Assembly: GCA_020636075.1 (NCBI GenBank)
Contig: JACJYO010000003.1
Location: 1 to 64,000 of the forward strand
Length of the DNA: 64,000 nucleotides
Source of the DNA: Lewinellaceae bacterium
GTDB taxonomy: Bacteria; Bacteroidota; Bacteroidia; Chitinophagales; Saprospiraceae
Direction: 5' to 3'
The position numbers and the translations under genes were made by a program. This document shows, one piece after another, positions 42,810-51,427 of the stretch (position 1 is the first letter of the stretch; each line of letters starts with the position of its first letter). The notes beneath the pieces are model-generated. The model saw nothing but the letters and a program-made list of their open reading frames with translations, made no database searches and was not told where the DNA came from.

Positions 42810-44864
42810 TTATTGATAGGTTACCGCAGCCGTGCATGAGCTGCTATTTCCTGCAGCATCCGTAACCGTCAGTTTCCAGGTGTTTCCAGAGACATTTGCA
42901 ATGGTTTTGGTAGCGATGCCGCAGTTGTCCGTACTGCCATTATCAATCGTATTGGCCGTCGGCACCGTTAATGCGGACAATACCCTGTCCCTGCATTTCG
43001 CTACCGGAGGTGTTGTGTCATCCACACAGGGCATTTCTTCCACCTGAAACTTCTGCACATCAGATCCATTACAATCCCAGATTTGCACATTTGACCGCTT
43101 GCCGTAAACATTACCGTCTGTATTTTTCACGATTTGCATACACTTATCCGGGTTGATTACCGAGCGGATCGATTGGGTCATCCCGTCGTAGATCCATTTT
43201 TGTGCATTCGTGCTGTTGCAGTTGTACAGTTGGATGTTGTTTCCGTTGGAGGTATTGCTCTGGTTCAGGTCGACGCACAGATTCTGGTTGCGCATTTTGA
43301 TGGCCAGCCCGTCGAAATACCATTGTTCGTACAGATTGGTATCGTCTTTAGTCCATAGCTGGATATTGGAGCCCGATTCGGCGCCGGTATGGGAGTGTAC
43401 CGCGAAGCCGGTGGCCAAGACAGGGACGATGTGTTTGGCACCTGTTTGATTTCCAGCTGTTGCGGCCCCTTCGACGGCCCACTTTTGATTGTCGTTGGTA
43501 TAGCCGCAATCCCACAATGCAATATTGACTGTCGAGGTCGTATTGTTATGCCCGTTTGCGGCATCAATACATTTATCCAGGTTCTTTTTGGAGTGGAAGG
43601 TTTTGTAAATGCCATTGTACACCCAATACTGATTATCGTTGCCACTCCCACATTCCCACAACTGGATGTTGGCGCCGTTATTGGTATTTCCATTGGACAG
43701 GTCTAAACAATAGGATTGTTCAGCTCCAAGTTGAATTGCATTGTTCTTGAACTGCCAATTTACCTTATAAGCATCTGTACCACAATCCAATGTACTAATA
43801 TTCGTGCCCGTCAGCGAAGAGGTGGAAGCAATATTTGCACCTATACATCTGCCGGTAGCATAAGAAAACTTGATTTCCTTAGGACTATAGTTTGATGTAG
43901 TATTGAAACTGTAGGCTACATTACCGTCATCACAGTAAGAATTCGACCCATGAGTTGTGGCATACCCGGAAGCGTATTCGGCATTCAGGAAACTGCTCCC
44001 TCCTTCATCTTGTTTACCCCCTGCATAGCCGCCGCCGCCGCCACGATGCGTAACACCTCCCGGCTCAAGAGAACCGCCGCCGCCACCAAAACCCCAGCTA
44101 CCGGCAGAATGGCCACCGCCGCCGGTTGGTTCGCCGCTATCCGGGCCATTGGGCCATCCTGCGTCTCCTCCTTCCACTGTCCTGTTACACCCTAACCCGC
44201 TATAATGCGCATCCACACCATCGGAAAAAGCGCCGCCGCCCGGACTATACACGTCCACACAAACAAATAAATCGGTATTAATTGGTCCTCCTCCTTTACC
44301 GGTGCCTGCACTTGCCAAAACATACTCAATTCCCCGTCCTTCTTTACCCTTAAGGTCAGTTCCTGATCCAATTGCGTTACCCCTTGCGCCGGTTCCCGCA
44401 CCAGCTACCGCCAACAAGATCCACTTGTCCCCCGGGTTTTTGAATGCAACTCCGGTACCACCACCTGCACCACCAGATTTCCAGCTCCAAGTCGTTGCTG
44501 CTGTCCGATCAACGCCTTTGAGCCCAACAATAAACCGGACGGTTGCACCGGGCTTAATCTGATTTGCTGCACTTCCGATTGTAGCTTCAAGTTCTACAGT
44601 TGCTCCTTGTCCCGCATCATTCCATTTTTGGGCTTCTGAAGATCGAACCCTGCCGCCATCCGCCCCCGTCAGGGTCATGTGCAGGATTTTCCCGTTCATG
44701 CTGCTGGGAATGATATAATCCTGGTAGTAGGTACCATTTGAATTAATGGTACCGGAGGAACTCAGAACGGGCAGAAAACCATTTAACTGAGCTGTTAATA
44801 ATCCTGCGTTCATCAAATAACAAAGAAGGATGAACGGGACATGATATTTTTTCAACTGTTTCAT
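42810..44864 (-). CDS. Secreted Gly-rich/ricin-lectin protein with C-terminal HYR-like domain
   Basis: The ATG at 44864 begins a signal peptide (MKQLKKYHVPFILLCYLMNAGLLTAQ), giving 684 residues; an upstream in-frame start is less likely. A glycine-rich domain (about 45-330) has the pattern MTLTGADGG, GAxVELEATIG, IVGLKG, GGGGSLEPG seen in PF12810-type domains. Two ricin-type beta-trefoils follow (about 340-610), with QxW-type motifs NQYWVYNG, NQKWAV, YEQWYF and AQKWIYDG. Unlike its paralogs, it ends in a hyalin-repeat-like domain (TVPTANTIDNGSTDNC...VTDAAGNSSSC). No T9SS sorting domain is visible. It is expressed from a 65-bp regulon promoter; sugar binding is inferred from the ricin fold. 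Confidence 0.88.
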   Translation of the reverse strand: MKQLKKYHVPFILLCYLMNAGLLTAQLNGFLPVLSSSGTINSNGTYYQDYIIPSSMNGKILHMTLTGADGGRVRSSEAQKWNDAGQGATVELEATIGSAANQIKPGATVRFIVGLKGVDRTAATTWSWKSGGAGGGTGVAFKNPGDKWILLAVAGAGTGARGNAIGSGTDLKGKEGRGIEYVLASAGTGKGGGPINTDLFVCVDVYSPGGGAFSDGVDAHYSGLGCNRTVEGGDAGWPNGPDSGEPTGGGGHSAGSWGFGGGGGSLEPGGVTHRGGGGGYAGGKQDEGGSSFLNAEYASGYATTHGSNSYCDDGNVAYSFNTTSNYSPKEIKFSYATGRCIGANIASTSSLTGTNISTLDCGTDAYKVNWQFKNNAIQLGAEQSYCLDLSNGNTNNGANIQLWECGSGNDNQYWVYNGIYKTFHSKKNLDKCIDAANGHNNTTSTVNIALWDCGYTNDNQKWAVEGAATAGNQTGAKHIVPVLATGFAVHSHTGAESGSNIQLWTKDDTNLYEQWYFDGLAIKMRNQNLCVDLNQSNTSNGNNIQLYNCNSTNAQKWIYDGMTQSIRSVINPDKCMQIVKNTDGNVYGKRSNVQIWDCNGSDVQKFQVEEMPCVDDTTPPVAKCRDRVLSALTVPTANTIDNGSTDNCGIATKTIANVSGNTWKLTVTDAAGNSSSCTAAVTYQ

Positions 44865-44916
44865 TTTGCTGTTTTTTAAAAACTGATTTAAATTTTCTTT
44901 CAATGGTCTGATGACG

Positions 44917-44981
44917 CAAAGTTGCTGGCGTTGACCAAAACATATATTGACTATTGTTTTGAATTCTTGGACTATTGTTTT
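44917..44981 (-). promoter_or_regulatory. 65-bp regulon promoter of the HYR-lectin gene
   Basis: In gene direction: AACAATAGTCC (44969-44981), AACAATAGTCA (44948-44960), 23 bp, -7 box CAACTTTG (44917-44924). The start codon is 52 bp on. Confidence 0.85.
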
Positions 44982-44996
44982 GAATAGATATTATCT

Positions 44997-45042
44997 AAAA
45001 AAAATGCTCCGGCACGAGGTAAAATCCCATGCCGGAGCATTT
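44997..45042 (-). terminator. Intrinsic terminator of the second lectin gene
   Basis: AAATGCTCCGGCA (45002-45014) pairs with TGCCGGAGCATTT (45030-45042), followed by a long U-tract on the minus strand. It immediately precedes the next promoter module. Confidence 0.85.
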
Positions 45043-45067
45043 CAAATGAGTAATAATGAAGGTCTAA

Positions 45068-46765
45068 TTATTCCTGAATCAAAAATTGCTGCTCAGCCGA
45101 TCCATTGCAATCCTGGATATCGACGTTGGAGCGCTTGCCGTACACGCCGTCGGTGTTTTTCTCGATCTGCATGCACTTGTCCGGGTTGATTACCGAACGG
45201 ATCGATTTCGTCATGCCGTCGTAGAGCCATTTCTGGGCGTTCGTGCCGTTGCAACCCCACAACTGGATGTTGTTGCCGTTGTCGGTGTTGCTGCTGTGGA
45301 GGTCAATGCAGAGGTTATGGTTAATGCGCATCTTAATGATCAGGCCGGCGAAATCCCATTGTTCGGCCGTGTTGGTATCGTCTTTGGTCCACAGCTGGAT
45401 ATTGGAGCCATATTGTTCACCGGTATGCGAGTGCACGGCAAAGTTTGGCGCCAATACCGGAACAATGTGTTTGACGTTTGCCGGATTGTTCACGGTTGTG
45501 ACTCCATCGATCACCCACTTCTGGTTGGCGTTGGTGTATTGGCAATCCCACAACTGGATATTGACATTGGAAGTCGAATAGTAGCTGCCGTTGGCGGCGT
45601 CAAAGCATTTTCCCGAATTCACGCCCGAGTGGATCGTTTTGTAAAGGCCGTTGTACACCCATTTTTGGGCGCTGCTTCCATTACAATCATACAACTGGAT
45701 GTTGGCGCCATTGTTCGTATTACTGTTGTCCAGGTCCAGGCATTTATTGAGATCCACCAGGGAGCGGATCGAACGTTTTTCCGGTTGGATATACCACTGT
45801 TGGTTCCCGTTGCCGGTACAATTGTACGTTTGAATATTCGTGCCATTCGCGGTGCGGCTACCATAGTCGTCGATGCATTTATTGGTGTTGTAAGCAAACT
45901 TGATGGCCTTTCCCAGTGCCGGCACCTGATCCAAAAACTGATAGTTTACATAACCGTCTTTACTTGAATTGGTGGTACCGTTCGCCATGGCAAACACTTT
46001 GGGGAAATAGTTGGAATTGTAATAACTACCTCCTCCGTTGCCGCCTTTACCGTCAATACCATCCCCACCGTAGTATCCGCCGCCACCGCCGCCGGAATAC
46101 GTGCTCGAACCCATTTCCCCTAATATAAATTTACCTGCCGCGCCACTGCCAAACCCACGGCCGCCATCGGCATTACCTCCGGAACCACCGGCCGCCCGGG
46201 TGGGTTGATTATTATTCATCCCGGCCCTTCCTCTGGCTGAATTACTTGTATTACTATCGTTAAAGGCACTGCCCCCACCGAAATAACTAAAACCGTTAGT
46301 ATTTCCTGCAGTGGCATTTTTCAATTCGACCGAGGCTGCTCCGCCATTCGATCCCCCGGCGGCGCCGCCGCCGCCGGCTACGGCCAGTACGATCCAACTT
46401 GAAGTACCAGGGGCCTTGTAAACAACAGCAGAACCGCCACCGCCGCCGGAGGCCTGATTGTTGTTTTTGCCGGCCTCACCGGCAATGATTTTCAAGCTGC
46501 CTCCCGGATTTAGCTGATTGGTCCCTGTTCCGATCTCCAGGTACCCTTCCACCCAGGCGCCCTGGCCTCCTGAACTATTGCCATGGCCGCCATCACCACC
46601 TTGCAATGTGACATACAGGTAAGTCTTGCCCGTGGGTATGGTTACTGACGCTTCGGTATTAACGGTAGTCTGTGCCGTAGCATCGAAATTGATCGTTAAA
46701 ATCAGTATTCCGATCAGTGTAGCCGCCAGGCGAGGTGTCGATACATTAATTTTTTGCTTTTTCAT
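45068..46765 (-). CDS. Secreted Gly-rich/ricin-lectin protein
   Basis: The 565-residue protein has a signal peptide (about 1-32, ending DATAQ). A glycine-rich domain (about 40-280) has YLYVTLQGGDGG, GAWVEGYLEIGTG, KIIAGEAG and the Gly clusters GGGGGSAVVYK and GGGGGGYYGG. Two ricin-type trefoils follow (about 290-565) with NQQWYI, AQKWVYNG, NQKWVID, AEQWDF, AQKWLYDG and final EQQFLIQE. The C-terminus (NVDIQDCNGS...FLIQE) is shared by almost all array members. It lies 41 bp after a small secreted-protein gene that carries the promoter, so they form an operon. Secretion and carbohydrate binding are inferred. Confidence 0.9.
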   Translation of the reverse strand: MKKQKINVSTPRLAATLIGILILTINFDATAQTTVNTEASVTIPTGKTYLYVTLQGGDGGHGNSSGGQGAWVEGYLEIGTGTNQLNPGGSLKIIAGEAGKNNNQASGGGGGSAVVYKAPGTSSWIVLAVAGGGGAAGGSNGGAASVELKNATAGNTNGFSYFGGGSAFNDSNTSNSARGRAGMNNNQPTRAAGGSGGNADGGRGFGSGAAGKFILGEMGSSTYSGGGGGGYYGGDGIDGKGGNGGGSYYNSNYFPKVFAMANGTTNSSKDGYVNYQFLDQVPALGKAIKFAYNTNKCIDDYGSRTANGTNIQTYNCTGNGNQQWYIQPEKRSIRSLVDLNKCLDLDNSNTNNGANIQLYDCNGSSAQKWVYNGLYKTIHSGVNSGKCFDAANGSYYSTSNVNIQLWDCQYTNANQKWVIDGVTTVNNPANVKHIVPVLAPNFAVHSHTGEQYGSNIQLWTKDDTNTAEQWDFAGLIIKMRINHNLCIDLHSSNTDNGNNIQLWGCNGTNAQKWLYDGMTKSIRSVINPDKCMQIEKNTDGVYGKRSNVDIQDCNGSAEQQFLIQE

Positions 46766-46806
46766 TTCATCTAAATTTTCGTGGTACAGGACATGCCTGC
46801 GGAACC

Positions 46807-47307
46807 CTACTTGCGAACGAGTTCAAATCGCATGGCCAACAACTTTGGTCCCCCGATGCTATAGGCAAATCCCTGGATTTTGTTCTGTCCTTTGAGTTTG
46901 AATTCGAAGTTGATCTGAGCAGTCTTATTGGCTTCATCAGCCGGTTCGCTAAGCATCCCGGTTTGACCGTCAAAGGATCCTAGAAGCGCTTCCATACCTT
47001 CGAAGACTTTATTGCCCGACGCATCGAAAGCGGACCAGTCATTAGTCCCTATGACTAGGCCATCAGGTCGCTGCTCCAGGGTCCATTCCAGGGTAGCAGC
47101 CCGCTCCAGAATCTGTATTCCATTGTTGGCTACAGTCTCCCCTTGAGGATGTTCTTCGGTATACTCTACCAAATAAGTCACCGGTTTTTCTGTAACCCAG
47201 GTTCCGGTAAGACTCTTATTTCCCTGAGCAAAGGCAGACTGCGTGCACAGAAAAAAAATGAGCAGGTACGCTACGGAGAGAACGGATGATGATATGTTGT
47301 TTCGCAT
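46807..47307 (-). CDS. Small secreted protein, first gene of a lectin operon
   Basis: The ATG at 47307 begins a signal peptide (MRNNISSSVLSVAYLLIFFLCTQSAFA), giving 166 residues; an in-frame start at 47340 also exists. The mature part begins LTGTWVTEKPVTY and ends IGGPKLLAMRFELVRK, with alternating strands and few charged clusters. This recalls lipocalin-like beta-barrels of the GTW type, but the assignment is uncertain. It lies 41 bp before a lectin gene and carries the regulon promoter of that operon, so its product is likely made with the lectin. Confidence 0.7.
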   Translation of the reverse strand: MRNNISSSVLSVAYLLIFFLCTQSAFAQGNKSLTGTWVTEKPVTYLVEYTEEHPQGETVANNGIQILERAATLEWTLEQRPDGLVIGTNDWSAFDASGNKVFEGMEALLGSFDGQTGMLSEPADEANKTAQINFEFKLKGQNKIQGFAYSIGGPKLLAMRFELVRK

Positions 47308-47377
47308 AAGTAGAAATAGATTGGTGAATACAAGAATCATTTTTTGAAGGCTGGTTAATTGAAGTTGTCTGATGGCA

Positions 47378-47442
47378 CAAAGTTGCCGGCGTTGATCAAA
47401 CTATATATTGACTATTGTCTTGAATTCTTGGACTATTGTTTT
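47378..47442 (-). promoter_or_regulatory. 65-bp regulon promoter of the small-protein/lectin operon
   Basis: In gene direction: AACAATAGTCC (47430-47442), GACAATAGTCA (47409-47421), 23 bp, -7 box CAACTTTG (47378-47385). Confidence 0.85.
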
Positions 47443-47457
47443 GTATACAAGACAATG

Positions 47458-47503
47458 AAAAAAAATGCTCCGGCACAGGGCTAAAATCCCGTACCGGAGC
47501 ATT
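47458..47503 (-). terminator. Intrinsic terminator of the third lectin gene
   Basis: AATGCTCCGG (47464-47473) pairs with CCGGAGCATT (47494-47503), followed by U8 on the minus strand. Same family as the other array terminators. Confidence 0.8.
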
Positions 47504-47532
47504 ATCAATAGAATCGAGAATCTCTTCCTCCG

Positions 47533-49278
47533 CTATCCCTGGATCAAAAACTGCTGAGCCTCCGATCCGTTACAATCCTGGATATCCACATTCGATCGTT
47601 TGCCGTACACGCCGTCGGTGTTCTTCTCTATTTGCATACACTTGTCCGGGTTGATCACCGAGCGGATCGATTTCGTCATCCCGTCGTAGATCCATTTCTG
47701 GGCGTTGGTGCTGTTGCAGTTGTAGAGCTGGATGTTGTTGCCGTTGGAGGTGTTGCTCTGGCTGAGATCGATGCACAGATCGCGATATTCGCGCATTTTA
47801 ATGGCCAGTCCGTCAAAATACCAGTACTCGGCGTAAAGGGTTGGATCCTTGGTCCAGAGCTGGATGTTAGAACCTGATACATTACCGGTATGGGAGTGCA
47901 CGGCAAAGTTCGGGGCCAATACCGGTATGATAAATTTGGCATGAACAGGGTCACTTACCGTATTAGCGCCATCGATCGTCCACTTCATATTGTTACTGGT
48001 GTAGTTGCAATCCCACAACTGGAGATTGACATTCGAATTCGGGTAGGCGCTGCCGTTGGTAGCGTCAAAGCATTTTTCCGAATTTACGCCCGAGTGGATC
48101 GTTTTGTAGAGGCCATTGTACACCCATTTCTGATTAGCGTTGTTTTTCTGACAATCCCACAGTTGGATATTGGTACCGTTAGTGGTATTTCCAGAACTCA
48201 GGTCCAGGCACTTCCCAAAATCCACCATGGCGTGGATCGTTCGATCACTTGTATTGATCACCCATTGTTGATTGGGGTTACCGGTACAGGAAAACGACAG
48301 GATGTTATTGCCGTTGCTGGTTCCGCTACCGGCGTCGTCAATACACTTATTGGTGTTATAGGTGAACTTGATCGGCCCCATATCGTATGAGTACAGGATA
48401 TAGCCATCCTGAGGGGACTCGGTCACGCCATTGGCTGAGACTTGGGCTGTGCTAAAAAAAGTAGGGTTCGTCCAACTCCCACCGCCATTATCATAGGATG
48501 AATAATTGTGGTGATACCCCCCGAAGTAGCCGCCGCCACCACCACCGTAATAATAGATATCGTTAACATCATTGTTGATTGAATAGCTGTCGTGTGATCC
48601 ACCACTACCAAAGCCTGCCCCACCGAGGTACGAGCCACAGCCCGAATATACGGTAGCCCGTACAGGTTGGCCATTTACCATCCCTGCTTTCCCTTCACAA
48701 GAATATTGGTCGCCGCCTGAGTACGATGAGCCTCCTTTATGACCTGCATAGTTAACAGGATCATCAACCATGTCGGCAAGACTTACTCTTCCCTGACCGC
48801 CATCATGGGCATTTCTCGTCACGGCCCCATTGTCATGGACTACATGCACAGAGGCGCCACCGCCTGCGGCCGCCACGGCAATAATGTCCCACTGGGAAGA
48901 ACCCGGTGCCTTATAAATAAGGCCTGAAGCACCTCCACCGCCGCCACTATTATCAACGCCATCGGGTACAGTTCCCCCTGCAGCCCCGGCAATGAATCGC
49001 AGGGTTCCACCGGGCTTGATCATGCCGGTACCAGTTCCGATGTTAAGTATTCCTCTGATCGTAGCACCCCGGCCACCCTGTGCCAATTTGATTCTGCCAC
49101 CATCTCCACCCTGAAGTTCGACATACATTTTATCTTGGTCGGCGGGCACAACAATATCTTTTTCTTCTGTTACGGTGAATGACTGGGCTTGCATTTCAAT
49201 TGCTGTCATCCCCAGGAAGAACATCATTAAGGGAAGGAACAAGAAGCCTTTGGTTGATCTAAAGGTTTGCTTTTTCAT
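47533..49278 (-). CDS. Secreted Gly-rich/ricin-lectin protein
   Basis: The 581-residue protein has a signal peptide (about 1-32, ending EMQAQS). The glycine-rich domain (about 35-300) carries MYVELQGGDGG, GATIRGILNIGTG, RFIAGAAGG, GGGGGASGLIYK and GGGGGGYFGG. Two ricin-type trefoils (about 305-581) have NQQWVIN, NQKWVYNG, NMKWTIDG, AEYWYFDG, AQKWIYDG and EAQQFLIQG. It ends in G rather than E, a small departure from its paralogs. It has its own regulon promoter and terminator. Predicted to be exported; the ligand is unknown. Confidence 0.9.
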   Translation of the reverse strand: MKKQTFRSTKGFLFLPLMMFFLGMTAIEMQAQSFTVTEEKDIVVPADQDKMYVELQGGDGGRIKLAQGGRGATIRGILNIGTGTGMIKPGGTLRFIAGAAGGTVPDGVDNSGGGGGASGLIYKAPGSSQWDIIAVAAAGGGASVHVVHDNGAVTRNAHDGGQGRVSLADMVDDPVNYAGHKGGSSYSGGDQYSCEGKAGMVNGQPVRATVYSGCGSYLGGAGFGSGGSHDSYSINNDVNDIYYYGGGGGGYFGGYHHNYSSYDNGGGSWTNPTFFSTAQVSANGVTESPQDGYILYSYDMGPIKFTYNTNKCIDDAGSGTSNGNNILSFSCTGNPNQQWVINTSDRTIHAMVDFGKCLDLSSGNTTNGTNIQLWDCQKNNANQKWVYNGLYKTIHSGVNSEKCFDATNGSAYPNSNVNLQLWDCNYTSNNMKWTIDGANTVSDPVHAKFIIPVLAPNFAVHSHTGNVSGSNIQLWTKDPTLYAEYWYFDGLAIKMREYRDLCIDLSQSNTSNGNNIQLYNCNSTNAQKWIYDGMTKSIRSVINPDKCMQIEKNTDGVYGKRSNVDIQDCNGSEAQQFLIQG

Positions 49279-49355
49279 TTTATGATTTTTTTATTTTTAA
49301 ATCTTGCTTGGTGATTAGAACCCATCGCCAGTTTTGAGATGCGTTCTACTACATA

Positions 49356-49420
49356 CAAAAGTACCGGGCGGAGAGGCTTGCATTTTTCACCATTGTTTCG
49401 AATTCTTGGACTATTGTCCA
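49356..49420 (-). promoter_or_regulatory. 65-bp regulon promoter of the 47533-49278 lectin gene
   Basis: In gene direction: GACAATAGTCC (49408-49420), AACAATGGTGA (49387-49399), 23 bp, -7 box TACTTTTG (49356-49363), a perfect TAnnTTTG match. Confidence 0.85.
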
Positions 49421-49436
49421 AAAAGGAGCCCGGGTT

Positions 49437-49480
49437 AAAAAATGCTCCGGCACAGGGCTAAAATCCTGTACCGGAGCATT
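49437..49480 (-). terminator. Intrinsic terminator of the 49510-51336 lectin gene
   Basis: AATGCTCCGG (49441-49450) pairs with CCGGAGCATT (49471-49480); a short U-tract follows on the minus strand. Confidence 0.75.
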
Positions 49481-49509
49481 ATCAAAAGGATGAAAAATAT
49501 CGTCCTCCG

Positions 49510-51336
49510 CTATTCCTGTATCAGAAACTGCTGCGCAGCCGAGCCGTTGCAATCGTGGATGTCGACATTGGCGCGTTTGCCATATACTCCGTCGGTATTG
49601 TACTCAATCTGCATGCACTTATCCGGGTTTATCACCGATCGGATCGATTGCATCATGCCGTCGTAGATCCATTTTTGTGCGTTGGTATTGTTACAACCCC
49701 ACAATTGGATGTTGTTGCCGTTGTTGGTGTTGCTGCTGTTGAGGTCGATGCACAATTCCTGGTGATTGCGCATTTTGATGGCCAGTCCGTCAAAATACCA
49801 TTGCTCGTATTCATTGGTATCATCCTTGGTCCACAGCTGGATGTTGGAGCCCCATTCGGCGCCGGTATGTGAGTGGACGGCAAAGTTGGGCGCCAATACC
49901 GGGATGATGCGTTTGACTGTTGCCGGATTGCTCACCGTTGTAGCGCCAGCAATATTCCACTTTTGGTTGTTGGAATACAGGCAATCCCATAACTGGACAT
50001 TGACATTCGCACTTGGGTTACCGCTGGCGCTTGCAGCATCAAGGCATTTTCCTGAATTAATCCCCGAGTGTATGGTCTTGAAGACGCCATTGTACACCCA
50101 TTTTTGATTGGGATTGTTGGTTGTACAATCCCATAATTGGATGTTGGTGCCGTTAGTGGTATTTCCAGAGCTCAGGTCCAGGCATTTGTTGAGGTGCTTT
50201 GGCAGTTGTACGGTACGACCTTCCGGGTTGAAAAACCACATCTGGTTGTCATTGCCGTTACAAGTGTAGGTTCGAATATTAGTCCCGTTATCAGTTTTGC
50301 TGGCATAGTCATCAATGCATTTATTGGTATTCAACGCAAATTTGATGGCCGGAAATGGAGGCTCATTTGTGAATTGAAAAATCGCATAGCCATTCTGCGG
50401 GTTGTTGGTTTGTCCATTGGCCGTAACAGTCATACCCAGGAAATCCCTATCCGGATTGTAATAACTTCCGCCACCGCCGCCACCGGCATAATTTCTGCCG
50501 GCACCACCGCCGGAATATCCGCCACCGCCACCGCCACCCAGGTTTCCGTACCCTCCGTGGCCACATCCATACAGAAAACTCTCGGTATCTTCATTCGAGT
50601 CAGTAGAGCCTGCCGGCTCTCCATCAGCCCATGCATTGTTTACACCGCCGCCGCCATAAGCATGAAACTCCCAGGTTGGGCTTTCACCATCGCCTCCATT
50701 TGTCCCGCCTTTTTTGGGGAAGTCTCCTCCGCCATCCCTACCATTTGGACTTGTGGAAGCCGAGCGTCCTACTGAGGTAACCGAGCAACAATCGGAGTAG
50801 GCCCCGCCACCGCCACCGGCCACCATGAGCGTAACCCAGCTATCCGTTCCTTTTTTATTCAGAAACAAACCGGTGCCGGCGCCACCGTTTGCGCCGCGTG
50901 TCCCGGCACTTTCAACTATGGCGCCTTTACTGCCAAGGATGAGCCGCAGATTATCCTGATTTTTAAGCTGGTTTGCACCAGTTCCAATCCGATAATAAGC
51001 CTTCATGGTAGCACCTTCCCCTCCTGCTACCAAGAGCGGGTTGGCTAAACTATGATTCGCACGGGCTCCACCATCTCCACCTCTGATTTCTACATATAAA
51101 TAGGAATAACTCAGCTGTGCAGGCACAATCAAATTAATTTGTTTGCCAGTATACGTAACGATGTATTGCTTGTCATCGTTGAGCATTTGCAGCGGGAACC
51201 ACCCTGCTTTGGCATTGTCCACGGCCCACTTCCCGTCTGCTTGCTGGGCAGCAGTCCAGAAATCGGTTTGTGCAGACAGTGTCCGGGATCCCATCATGCC
51301 AATCAGCAAGATCAGGATCATTTTATTTCTTAACAT
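49510..51336 (-). CDS. Secreted Gly-rich/ricin-lectin protein
   Basis: The 608-residue protein has a signal peptide (about 1-22, ending TLSAQ). A Trp-containing segment (FWTAAQQADGKWAVDNAKAG) precedes the glycine-rich domain (about 75-325; LYVEIRGGDGG, GATMKAYYRIGTG, LILGSKG, GGGGGAYSDCC, GGGGGGYSGGG). The CC pair in AYSDCC also occurs in the upstream neighbour. Two ricin-type trefoils (about 330-608) follow with NQMWFF, NQKWVYNG, NQKWNIAG, YEQWYFDG, AQKWIYDG and AQQFLIQE. No promoter module or terminator lies in the 91 bp before it, so it is probably transcribed with the 51428-53329 gene. Confidence 0.9.
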   Translation of the reverse strand: MLRNKMILILLIGMMGSRTLSAQTDFWTAAQQADGKWAVDNAKAGWFPLQMLNDDKQYIVTYTGKQINLIVPAQLSYSYLYVEIRGGDGGARANHSLANPLLVAGGEGATMKAYYRIGTGANQLKNQDNLRLILGSKGAIVESAGTRGANGGAGTGLFLNKKGTDSWVTLMVAGGGGGAYSDCCSVTSVGRSASTSPNGRDGGGDFPKKGGTNGGDGESPTWEFHAYGGGGVNNAWADGEPAGSTDSNEDTESFLYGCGHGGYGNLGGGGGGGYSGGGAGRNYAGGGGGGSYYNPDRDFLGMTVTANGQTNNPQNGYAIFQFTNEPPFPAIKFALNTNKCIDDYASKTDNGTNIRTYTCNGNDNQMWFFNPEGRTVQLPKHLNKCLDLSSGNTTNGTNIQLWDCTTNNPNQKWVYNGVFKTIHSGINSGKCLDAASASGNPSANVNVQLWDCLYSNNQKWNIAGATTVSNPATVKRIIPVLAPNFAVHSHTGAEWGSNIQLWTKDDTNEYEQWYFDGLAIKMRNHQELCIDLNSSNTNNGNNIQLWGCNNTNAQKWIYDGMMQSIRSVINPDKCMQIEYNTDGVYGKRANVDIHDCNGSAAQQFLIQE

Positions 51337-51427
51337 GATCAGAATTAATTTTTTGAAACTGATAGGTTTTATTTGATTTTAGGAGCATTCCGAGCGTGTT
51401 TGGATAAAGGAGAAAATTTTGACTCTT

